A stretch of DNA of 6,169 bases from Pseudomonadota bacterium. Its GTDB lineage: Bacteria > Pseudomonadota > Alphaproteobacteria > Rhodobacterales > Rhodobacteraceae. The DNA is taken from NCBI GenBank assembly GCA_022573605.1, contig JACZTQ010000199.1, forward strand, positions 1-6,169, in the 5' to 3' direction. Position numbers and translations under genes: made by a program. Below are positions 1 through 5,515 of this stretch, piece by piece. The notes beneath the pieces were generated by a model that worked only from the letters and a program-made list of their open reading frames with translations, made no database searches and was not told the DNA's origin. Within the stretch, counting starts at the first letter, position 1. Each line of letters begins with the position of its first letter.

Positions 1-887
1 CGGTGAGCCCGGTCGAGGCCGAGCCGCTGTGGGGCACCTATCGCGGCCACCGGGTCGCCACCAACAACCCGCCGGGCGGCGGCGTGATGATCCTGGAGAT
101 GCTGAACATCCTGGAGAATTTCGACCTGGCCGCGATGGGCCACAACGCGCCCGAATACATCGCCACGGTGTCGGAGGCGATGAAGATCGCCACCGTCGAC
201 AAGGACACCAAGCTCGGCGATCCGCGGTTCGTCGACGTGCCGGTGGCCGAGTTGACCTCGAAGGACTACGCGAGCGCAATGGCCGAACGCATCCGCCGGG
301 GCGAGAAGACCCATGTGCCCCGGCTCAACCCGGGCGGCGAGGAATCGAAGGACACCACCCATGTCTGCGCCATCGACGGCGCCGGCAACTGCGTCTCGCT
401 GACCCATTCCATCGGCATGCCCTCGGGCGTGGTCACCGAGGGGCTGGGCTTCATGTACAACGGCTGCATGGGGGTGTTCGACCCGCGGCCCGGGCGGGCG
501 GGCTCGCTGGCGCCGGGCAAGTCGCGCTTCACCGCGATGTGCCCGACGATGCTCTTTGATGATGACGGCCCCTGGCTGGTGATCGGCGCGCCGGGCGGCA
601 CCTTCATCACCATGGGGGTGCTGCAGGGCATCCTGAACGCGGTCGATTTCGGCATGAGCGCGCAGCAGGCGGTCTCGGCGCCGCGCTTCTGCGCCACCTC
701 GGACACCATCGACATCACCAACCGCATCGAGCGCCGCACCGAAGCCGCGCTGACGGCGATGGGCTACCCGGTGCGGCGCTCGGCCCTGAGCCATCACTTC
801 GCCGCCGTCCACGCGGCCCGGCGCACGGCGGCGGGCTGGGATGGCGGCGCCGATCCGGGACGCGATGGGATGGCGTTGAAGGTGTAG
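1..887 (+). CDS. Gamma-glutamyltransferase-like Ntn hydrolase, C-terminal part (5' end outside window)
   Basis: The 294 visible residues are the end of the large chain and the whole small chain of a gamma-glutamyltranspeptidase family protein (COG0405 type). The frame is open to the left edge, so the true start lies upstream. The segment with NNPPGGG and LEMLNILENFDL (about residues 21-42) is typical of the family's large chain. Autoprocessing should occur at D117|T118 in KDTTHV, making T118 (bases 354-356) the catalytic N-terminal nucleophile; the small chain would then be 177 residues, slightly short for the family. The oxyanion glycines are present in GAPGG (195-199). By eye alignment to E. 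coli GGT, the gamma-glutamyl-binding positions are changed (N411 to G138, Q430 to C155, D433 to V158, S462/S463 to T177/A178). I infer an Ntn hydrolase of this fold with a different or unknown amide substrate. Many relatives are exported, but the N-terminus is not visible here. Confidence 0.9.
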   Translation, partial: VSPVEAEPLWGTYRGHRVATNNPPGGGVMILEMLNILENFDLAAMGHNAPEYIATVSEAMKIATVDKDTKLGDPRFVDVPVAELTSKDYASAMAERIRRGEKTHVPRLNPGGEESKDTTHVCAIDGAGNCVSLTHSIGMPSGVVTEGLGFMYNGCMGVFDPRPGRAGSLAPGKSRFTAMCPTMLFDDDGPWLVIGAPGGTFITMGVLQGILNAVDFGMSAQQAVSAPRFCATSDTIDITNRIERRTEAALTAMGYPVRRSALSHHFAAVHAARRTAAGWDGGADPGRDGMALKV

Positions 888-912
888 GGCGGCACCAACC
901 CACGTCTCCCCG

Positions 913-933
913 GCCCCCGATCGCTTCGGGGGC
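913..933 (+). terminator. GC-rich hairpin after the GGT-like gene
   Basis: GCCCCCGA (913-920) pairs perfectly with TCGGGGGC (926-933) across a 5-nt loop. It begins 26 nt after the stop codon. No T-tract follows, so it could be a weak intrinsic terminator or an mRNA 3'-end stabilising hairpin. Only the inverted repeat is directly seen. Confidence 0.45.
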
Positions 934-948
934 AGGACGGCGCGGCGC

Positions 949-1034
949 CGTAGGGTGCGCATTTTGCGCACCGATCCTGCGCACCGTTCAAGAGTGTTGG
1001 GGTGGGGGTTGGTGCGCAGGATGCGCACCCTACG
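949..1034. repeat. Two-headed REP-type element (BIME-like), copy 1
   Basis: Two inverted heads bracket an 86-bp unit. The left head is GTAG (950-953) followed by the hairpin GGTGCGCA-ttt-TGCGCACC (954-972). The right head is GGTGCGCA-gga-TGCGCACC (1011-1029) followed by CTAC (1030-1033), so each head reads GTAG plus an 8-bp stem with a 3-nt loop. The same unit recurs at 5797-5869. A GTAG tetranucleotide beside a small hairpin is the known signature of REP sequences mobilised by RAYT (TnpA-REP) transposases, and opposed pairs of heads are known as BIMEs. Copy 1 has 13 extra bases (973-985) that repeat TGCGCACC. The RAYT link is inferred; no transposase gene is in the window. Confidence 0.8.
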
Positions 1035-1233
1035 GGAGTCGCCGCCAACCATAGTTTTCGCCTATTTACTATTAATAATTATGTATAACGCTCGTATAAG
1101 AAATAGCCGTTTACAATAACTCTTTGTATAACAGGGGCTCAAATTTCGCCAGAATTCGACCATTCTATTTGTTTACTTTTACATGAGTAACTTGATTTCA
1201 GAGAGTGTAATTGGTTCGACGGGGGGGCGTCAT
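1035..1233 (+). promoter_or_regulatory. AT-rich upstream region of the tetraheme cytochrome gene
   Basis: About 1050-1215 is strikingly AT-rich in an otherwise GC-rich window and leads into the cytochrome start at 1234, so it very probably holds that gene's promoter. The hexamer GTATAA occurs three times (1083-1088, 1094-1099, 1126-1131), spaced 11 and 32 bp, close to whole helical turns. Each resembles part of a -10 box (TATAAC or TATAAG), but I found no -35 hexamer at good spacing, and TTTACA (1110-1115) has no matching -10. No clear FNR-type inverted repeat was seen. A G-rich run at 1221-1227 may be the ribosome binding site for ATG 1234. No gene is evident in 888-1233. Confidence 0.5.
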
Positions 1234-1923
1234 ATGAGGCGTTCGGTAATTTGTCCGGTTCTGACCTGTTTGGTCCTCGGATTGGGAGCCCCGGCGCCGA
1301 CGTTATCGGCTGTTGACGAAAGCTTCGGCCCGCACAGCCTAAACCTCCGCCCGGCGACGGACACCGCGATGTGCAGCTTTTGCCACACGCCACGGGGCCA
1401 GCAGAACGAACGGCCCGGCTGGGCGTTGCGCCAGCAGGGGGCCGATTTCCAGAGCTTCGATGCCCGTCGCGCCGATGGCGGCATCGAGGTCCTCGGCAGC
1501 TCGTCCGTTGCCTGCCTGTCCTGTCACGACGGCACCCAGGCGGGGGACTCGGTCGCCAACATCCCGCTGATGTCGGACTCCGGCGCTGCGCTGATGGCAG
1601 GCTGGCCGGCGACCCGGGACCATCCGGTCGGGATCGTCTATTCCGGCTATCGGCCGCAGGGTGAGCCCGGCCCGCTCCGGGGCAACCGCTTGCAGCAAGC
1701 CGTGATCGGCGGGCAGGTGCGTTGGTGGCTGGATCTCGAGGCGGCGCCCAACGGCGTGCGCGACGAGACCGATGTGATCCTCTACACCCGCGGCACCGGC
1801 GCCGACGCGCAACCCTTCATCGAATGCGCTTCATGCCACGACCCGCATATGAATCCGGGGGGAAAGTTCCTGCGGTCCCCGAACCTGAACAGCAATCTCT
1901 GTCAGGCCTGCCATAATTACTAG
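1234..1923 (+). CDS. Exported tetraheme c-type cytochrome (doubled-CXXCH type)
   Basis: This 229-residue protein probably carries electrons in the periplasm. Four heme c sites are present: CSFCH (47-51), CLSCH (94-98), CASCH (198-202) and CQACH (223-227, two residues from the C-terminus). An N-terminal signal peptide is clear: MRR, then a hydrophobic stretch, with cleavage likely near residue 26 (LSA|VDE). I chose ATG 1234 because it sets this signal peptide at the N-terminus; the frame is open from ATG 1183, but that adds 17 unhelpful residues. The pattern of an early PHSLN, a first CxxCHTP, CLSCHDGT, a central DHPVGIVY and a late CxSCHDPH matches multiheme cytochromes with paired CXXCH motifs. 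Only three histidines lie outside the motifs (H34, H130, H205), so at most three hemes can be bis-His unless one ligand comes from elsewhere. It converges on the triheme cytochrome frames. The redox partner is unknown. Confidence 0.88.
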   Translation: MRRSVICPVLTCLVLGLGAPAPTLSAVDESFGPHSLNLRPATDTAMCSFCHTPRGQQNERPGWALRQQGADFQSFDARRADGGIEVLGSSSVACLSCHDGTQAGDSVANIPLMSDSGAALMAGWPATRDHPVGIVYSGYRPQGEPGPLRGNRLQQAVIGGQVRWWLDLEAAPNGVRDETDVILYTRGTGADAQPFIECASCHDPHMNPGGKFLRSPNLNSNLCQACHNY

Positions 1924-1957
1924 CGGCGGCGGCGGACAATCATGTCCGCCGCCGCCG
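1924..1957. terminator. Strong hairpin between convergent cytochrome genes
   Basis: A perfect 15-bp inverted repeat (1924-1938 with 1943-1957) has a 4-nt ATCA loop. It starts directly after the TAG of the tetraheme cytochrome and lies 10 nt beyond the stop codon of the opposing cytochrome frame, the position of a bidirectional terminator. Neither side has a T-tract, so termination efficiency is uncertain. Its inner stem, GGCGGACA/TGTCCGCC, is identical to the core of the palindrome at 5503-5548, so it may derive from the same repeat family. Confidence 0.6.
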
Positions 1958-1967
1958 GGCTCGCGCT

Positions 1968-2870
1968 TCATTCCTGACCGGGGGAAAGGATGAACACGCG
2001 GCGCACATAATCCGCGATGGCGCCGGCCTGCCGGGCGGACAGCACACCACGGAAACTCGGCATCGTGGTGCCGGGTTCCGGATCGAGCGTCCGCCGGGCG
2101 AAGCGCCCGGCATCGAAATCGTCCACGAACCGCCAGGTGGTGAAGTCCGGCGGCCCGGGGCGCAGGAACCTCCCGGTCCAGTTGAGCCCGGTGCCGTCGG
2201 CGGCATGGCATTCGGCGCAGGCCGACGCGTAGAGCTCCCGGCCAAGCAATTCGGACGGGCTCGGGCCGGGGAGCGCGGGCGCGATGTCGTGGGCGGACGG
2301 GGTATCGTAGCCGTCGTCGTGATCCGCCCGGCCGTCCCAGAAATCCGCCTCGGCGGCGCTCTCGCCCGGGCCGGTCAGTCCGAGCGCCGCTGGCCGCGCC
2401 AGACGGCCCTGGTGGCACGAGATGCAGGCCGAGCGGAACAGCGCCAGGCCGGCCTGTTCGTTCGCATCGAGCAGCCGCTCGGGCACGTCGAGGGGCAGCT
2501 TTCCGGTGGCGAAGGGGAAGGCGGCGCCGTAGCGCGCCTGGTGGCCGGGCCAGCCGTTCGCCGGGGTGTGATAGGCGGTGTTGCGGGCGCCGCACTCGAC
2601 CAGGGTCTCGGCGACGAAACCCGCCACGTCCTCGATCTCGGCCGCGCTCAGCAGGCCGGTGAACGGCTTCATCGCCGTGCCCGGCCTGCCCTCGCGCAGC
2701 ACCGCGACGATCCGGTCGCGCTCCAGCCCGGGGCTTTGGGTGAAGTCGCGCGGCCGCGGGTCGAGCATCGCCGCGGCCACGGTTGAGCCATTGCCGTCAT
2801 AGCCGTGGCAGAAATAGCAGCGCCCGTTGTAGACCGCCCGCCCGCGCTCGATCGCCACCGGGTCGCTCAC
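1968..2870 (-). CDS. Triheme cytochrome c segment, probable C-terminal half of a split hexaheme cytochrome
   Basis: Read from GTG 2870 this gives 300 residues with three heme sites: CYFCH (18-22), CISCH (149-153) and CAECH (218-222). Domains 1 and 3 look like class I cytochrome c, with Met ligands M67 (AMKPF) and M270 (TMPSF). The middle domain is short and has no obvious Met ligand. The frame has no signal peptide, although heme c attachment needs export. The only in-frame codons upstream of GTG, back to a stop near 2942-2944, encode an Arg/Gly/Lys-rich stretch, and no spaced Shine-Dalgarno precedes GTG. The open frame reaches the A9 tract ending the upstream triheme frame, and one extra base there would join them into one 683-residue protein. 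I therefore treat GTG 2870 as a nominal start. The heme-protein assignment is firm; independent expression is doubtful. Confidence 0.82.
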   Translation of the reverse strand: MSDPVAIERGRAVYNGRCYFCHGYDGNGSTVAAAMLDPRPRDFTQSPGLERDRIVAVLREGRPGTAMKPFTGLLSAAEIEDVAGFVAETLVECGARNTAYHTPANGWPGHQARYGAAFPFATGKLPLDVPERLLDANEQAGLALFRSACISCHQGRLARPAALGLTGPGESAAEADFWDGRADHDDGYDTPSAHDIAPALPGPSPSELLGRELYASACAECHAADGTGLNWTGRFLRPGPPDFTTWRFVDDFDAGRFARRTLDPEPGTTMPSFRGVLSARQAGAIADYVRRVFILSPGQE

Positions 2871-2878
2871 CTCGCAGG

Positions 2879-4018
2879 TCAGTTTTTTTTTGCGCCCGCG
2901 GGTTCCGCGCCGGCCGGCTGCCAGCCGGGGGCGGCGGGCGCCTCAACGGCGGCGAACCGGTCCGGGTTGAGGAAGGCGCGGTAGACATACTCGGCGACAT
3001 TGGCGATCTCTTGCCGGGTCAGCACCTTGTCCCAGGCCGGCATGGTGGTGCCGACGACGCCTTCGCCGACCTCCTCGAACAGCGTGGGACGGTCGAGCTC
3101 GGCGCGTGCCTGGCGCGACAGGAAGTCCTCCGGCTTCCTGATCATGAAATAGGCCCGGCGGCCCTGGCCATCGCCCTTCGGCCCATGGCACTCGGCGCAG
3201 TTGGCCTCGAAGAAGGTCTTGCCCCAGACCGGGTCGCCGGTCAGCCCGGCCGGGAACGGCGCCTCCGCGGCATCCTCGCCCGCGTGCTCTTGCCCGGCTT
3301 TGTGCCCGTTACCGTGATCGTGGCCCGCCGCGCCCGGCCCGATGCCTTCGGGCATGAAGGCGGCGCGGATATAATCCACTGTCGCGGCGATCTCCCGGTG
3401 GCCGAGCTGGACCGTGAAGGGCATCATCGCGGTGTCTTTCGAGCCGAAGGTCACGGTCTCGATCATGCTCTCGCGGCTGAGTTGCCCGAGACCGTGCGCG
3501 GTGAAGGCGGCCGGCGCCGGGTCGAGGCTGTTCCTGGCCCACGAGGCGGCGTCGCCCCGGTCGCCATGGCAGACGCTGCAACTGCGCGCATAGATCGCGC
3601 GCCCGATATCGGTATCGGCGTCGGGCGCGGGCAGCATCAGGTAGCTGCGCAAATAACCGATGACGGTCTCGCGATCCGCCGCCGCCAGCGCGGCGTCGAG
3701 GCGGCCGCCGTGGTCCCCGTCGAGCGTCGCCGAGATGGTCTCGCGGGTCAGGCGCACCAGCGCCCCGGGGTCGGAGAAATCGGTCGCGGCGGTGCCGGTT
3801 CCCTGCCCGCGCTTGCCGTGACAGGCCGCACAGCGCTCGATATAGAGCCGCCGCGCGCCGATCAGGGCGGCGCCGGCGTGGAGCCGTGCCGCTTCCTGCG
3901 TGGCTGCATGGGCCTGGCCATCGTCCGAGCCGGCCGCCATGACGGCGCCCGGAGCGCCCGCCATCAGGGCCACTATGAAGGCGCGGCGCAGCGCGCGCCC
4001 GGGGCTGGTCGAGGTCAT
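2879..4018 (-). CDS. Exported triheme cytochrome c, probable N-terminal half of a split hexaheme cytochrome
   Basis: The 379-residue product starts at ATG 4018. This start gives a signal peptide (GRALRR, then a hydrophobic core, cleavage near AVMA|A at 28) and has a good Shine-Dalgarno 7 nt upstream; the frame extends to 4114 but without a signal. Heme sites are CAACH (63-67), CSVCH (147-151) and CAECH (274-278). Domains 2 and 3 have Met ligands in AMMPF (M199) and TMPAW (M326). Domain 1 lacks a Met-Pro segment, and its GDHGG histidine (H103) is a possible substitute. A His-rich linker (H233, H235, H239, H245) separates domains 2 and 3. The C-terminus is an Ala/Pro/Gly-rich tail ending AKKN at nine consecutive A residues, more like an inter-domain linker than a natural end. 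It is divergent from ccmI. The role is probably periplasmic electron transfer; partner unknown. Confidence 0.87.
   Translation of the reverse strand: MTSTSPGRALRRAFIVALMAGAPGAVMAAGSDDGQAHAATQEAARLHAGAALIGARRLYIERCAACHGKRGQGTGTAATDFSDPGALVRLTRETISATLDGDHGGRLDAALAAADRETVIGYLRSYLMLPAPDADTDIGRAIYARSCSVCHGDRGDAASWARNSLDPAPAAFTAHGLGQLSRESMIETVTFGSKDTAMMPFTVQLGHREIAATVDYIRAAFMPEGIGPGAAGHDHGNGHKAGQEHAGEDAAEAPFPAGLTGDPVWGKTFFEANCAECHGPKGDGQGRRAYFMIRKPEDFLSRQARAELDRPTLFEEVGEGVVGTTMPAWDKVLTRQEIANVAEYVYRAFLNPDRFAAVEAPAAPGWQPAGAEPAGAKKN
2883..2891 (-). other. A9 homopolymer at the junction of the two cytochrome frames (shift site)
   Basis: On the - strand the upstream frame ends GCA AAA AAA AAC TGA. The last seven bases before TGA form A AAA AAC, a classic -1 slippery heptamer, and nine A residues are also prone to polymerase slippage and sequencing indels. 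A -1 shift (equivalent to one more A) continues as AAA CTG ACC TGC GAG GTG straight into the downstream triheme frame with no stop. The span 4018-1968 is 2051 nt; one added base makes 684 codons. Whether this is real recoding, a mutation or a sequence error cannot be told from one read of the sequence. Confidence 0.7.
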
Positions 4019-4025
4019 TCGTCTG

Positions 4026-4032
4026 CCTCTCT
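4026..4032 (-). promoter_or_regulatory. Shine-Dalgarno of the exported triheme cytochrome
   Basis: On the - strand AGAGAGG is followed by 7 nt (CAGACGA) and then ATG at 4018. It supports this start over the longer open frame beginning at 4114, which would also bury the signal peptide. Confidence 0.7.
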
Positions 4033-4139
4033 TCGGGAGGTCCACTGAACATATATTGGCCGCCGGAACGTCGCCACCGCCGGGTCGAATGTCAACCGCG
4101 CCAAATCCGCGCAAGGGGGCAGCGGAGGGGCATCATGGC

Positions 4140-4169
4140 TTCACGCGGTCTCGCGCGGCGTGATACACT
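4140..4169 (+). promoter_or_regulatory. Candidate ccmI promoter
   Basis: TTCACG (4140-4145, four of six matches to the -35 consensus), 18 nt, then TACACT (4164-4169, four of six matches to the -10), preceded by TG in extended -10 spacing. It would give a leader of about 150 nt before ccmI. The match is moderate and other sites are possible. Confidence 0.25.
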
Positions 4170-4241
4170 GCGTGCCAACAAGGTCTGGCGGCGGAGAGAT
4201 CGCCGCCCGAGCCATTAACGTGGCAATGACGTGGACAAGAG

Positions 4242-4328
4242 ATGAAAACCAGCCTGCCGCGAAGATGCCGTCCGGCGCGTCGTAATGCCTCCGGAACGGC
4301 TCTCGCAGACCGCATGAACGCCCGATGA
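4242..4328 (+). CDS. Possible 28-residue leader ORF overlapping the ccmI start
   Basis: An ATG at 4242 opens a 28-codon frame whose TGA (4326-4328) overlaps the ccmI ATG (4325) as ATGA, the usual geometry of translational coupling. The peptide is Arg-rich (MKTSLPRRCRPARR at its N-terminus) and matches no family I know. ccmI itself has no clear Shine-Dalgarno, which would fit coupling. The ribosome site of this ORF is also weak (purines run right up to the ATG). It may be chance in GC-rich DNA. Confidence 0.2.
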   Translation: MKTSLPRRCRPARRNASGTALADRMNAR

Positions 4329-5515
4329 GCGCGTCGTTGCTGACTTTCGCGTTGGTGCTCGGCCTGACCGCGGCCGGGCTGTTGTTGCCGATGCTGCTGT
4401 GGCGATCGTCGCGGACCCTGTCGCGGGCGGCAGGCGCCAGCGCCGTGCTGCGTGACAAACTGACCCAGGTGGCCCGCGACCGCGATGCCGGGCTGATCGG
4501 CGCCGACGAGGCGATCGGGGCCGAGGCCGAGATTTCGCGCGCCCTGATCGCCGCCTCGCGCGAGACCGAGGCCGAGGCGGCCGCCGGTGCGCCGCGCAGC
4601 GGCGGTTGGGTCGGCATCGCCCTGATCGCCACGCTGGCGCTCGGCGGGTCGATCGGGATCTACCGGATCAACGGCTCGTTCGAGCTGCCGGACCAGCCCT
4701 TGGCCACCCGCGAGATCGCGCCCGAGGGCGCTGTGCCGACCCTGCTGAGCGAGCACGACGGCAGCGTCGTCGACGAGGCCATCCTCTCGCTCAGGGCCCG
4801 GCTGGAGACGGACCCCGACAATGCCGATCATTGGCGCTTGCTGGCGCGCTCCTACGCCGCCGTCGGCGCCCACAAGCAGGCCGCGGCGGCCTATGCGAGG
4901 TTGATCGAACTCGCGCCCGAGGCGATGGAGCTGCGCGGCGACTACGCCGAGACGCTGATCCGGGCCGAGGACGGGTTCGTCGGCCCGCGGGCGGTCGCCA
5001 GCTTCGAGACCGTGCTGGGGCGCCTGCCGGACGATCCGCGCGCGCTCTACTACCTCGCCTTGCGCGACGCGCAGAGCGGCGACGAGCTGAAAGCGGCGCA
5101 GGGCTGGGTCAGGCTCCTGCGAACGGCGCCCGACGACGCCTCCTATATCGCGGCCATCCACGAGATCCTGGACACGGTCATCGCCGAGACCGGCCTTGAG
5201 CGCGCCGCGCTCGACATTCCGGCCCGGCCGGAACCGGGGTTGCCGCCAGGGCCGAGTGCCGCCGATGTCGCGGCGGTGGCGGCGCTGCCCGAAGACCAGC
5301 AGCTCGAGATGATCCGCGGCATGGTTGATCGGCTCGAGGCCCGTCTGGGCGAGGAGCCCGGCGATATCGAGGGTTGGTTGCGTCTGGCGAGCTCGCGCGC
5401 GGTGCTGGGTGAACCGGAGCAGGCGGTCGCGGCGCTGGAACGGGCATTGGCCGAGAATCCGGGCGATGCGGACCTGCAATCGGCGCTGATCGACCTGCGC
5501 GACGCCGCCCGGTAG
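4325..5515 (+). CDS. ccmI: Cytochrome c biogenesis protein CcmI (CycH)
   Basis: A 396-residue membrane protein of the system I (Ccm) cytochrome c maturation pathway. In studied species CcmI binds apocytochromes c and brings them to the heme ligation complex CcmFH. The architecture fits: first membrane helix at about 4-26; a cytoplasmic loop with the characteristic Asp/Arg-rich helix containing DKLTQVARDRDAGLIGADEA (44-63); second helix at about 94-113; then a long periplasmic part. TPR-like helices are visible at about 150-198 and 220-268. A C-terminal TPR unit at about 325-395 contains IRGMVDRLEARL and the GW-LRLA-S-AVLGEPEQA pattern typical of the family. ATG 4325 puts the first helix at the N-terminus; no good Shine-Dalgarno precedes it. 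ccmE, ccmF and ccmH do not follow it, so it is separated from those genes here. The stop codon lies inside a palindromic repeat. It is divergent from the cytochrome genes it may serve. Confidence 0.93.
   Translation: MSASLLTFALVLGLTAAGLLLPMLLWRSSRTLSRAAGASAVLRDKLTQVARDRDAGLIGADEAIGAEAEISRALIAASRETEAEAAAGAPRSGGWVGIALIATLALGGSIGIYRINGSFELPDQPLATREIAPEGAVPTLLSEHDGSVVDEAILSLRARLETDPDNADHWRLLARSYAAVGAHKQAAAAYARLIELAPEAMELRGDYAETLIRAEDGFVGPRAVASFETVLGRLPDDPRALYYLALRDAQSGDELKAAQGWVRLLRTAPDDASYIAAIHEILDTVIAETGLERAALDIPARPEPGLPPGPSAADVAAVAALPEDQQLEMIRGMVDRLEARLGEEPGDIEGWLRLASSRAVLGEPEQAVAALERALAENPGDADLQSALIDLRDAAR

Larger units (their letters stand above)
4019..4324. promoter_or_regulatory. Divergent control region between the cytochrome and ccmI genes
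   Basis: This 306-bp gap separates two diverging genes and should contain both promoters. For the - strand gene, a consensus TTGACA lies at 4095-4090, but the hexamer 17 nt on is GACGTT, a poor -10; the AT-rich patch at 4048-4057 is too far away. A 7-bp inverted repeat (GGCGGCG 4187-4193 with CGCCGCC 4201-4207) lies in the probable ccmI leader. A small frame at 4242-4328 is listed separately. I see no long coding region. Confidence 0.4.

Noticed and set aside
949..1034. Repeats considered as CRISPR units
   Set aside because: There are only two distant copies with inverted heads, no regular spacers and no cas genes.
1213..1224. GGTTCGACGGGG resembles the 5' end of tmRNA or a tRNA T-loop
   Set aside because: The match is only about 12 nt, with no acceptor stem partner, CCA end or cloverleaf around it; it overlaps the start region of the cytochrome gene.
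1183..1233. Longer N-terminus for the tetraheme cytochrome from ATG 1183
   Set aside because: It would add 17 polar residues ahead of a well-formed MRR signal peptide and has no better ribosome site.
2783..4048. 421-codon open frame on the + strand
   Set aside because: It is antisense to the cytochrome frame, has low-complexity Arg/Gly/Ala composition and no recognisable domain. Long antisense frames are expected in GC-rich DNA.
4048..4095. Strong sigma-70 promoter for the - strand cytochrome built on TTGACA (4095-4090)
   Set aside because: The -35 is perfect, but no acceptable -10 lies 16-18 nt away, and the AT-rich patch is 34 nt away; it is left only as a note on the intergenic region.
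4019..4114. Longer N-terminus for the triheme cytochrome from 4114
   Set aside because: ATG 4018 has a good Shine-Dalgarno and directly begins the signal peptide; the extension would bury it.
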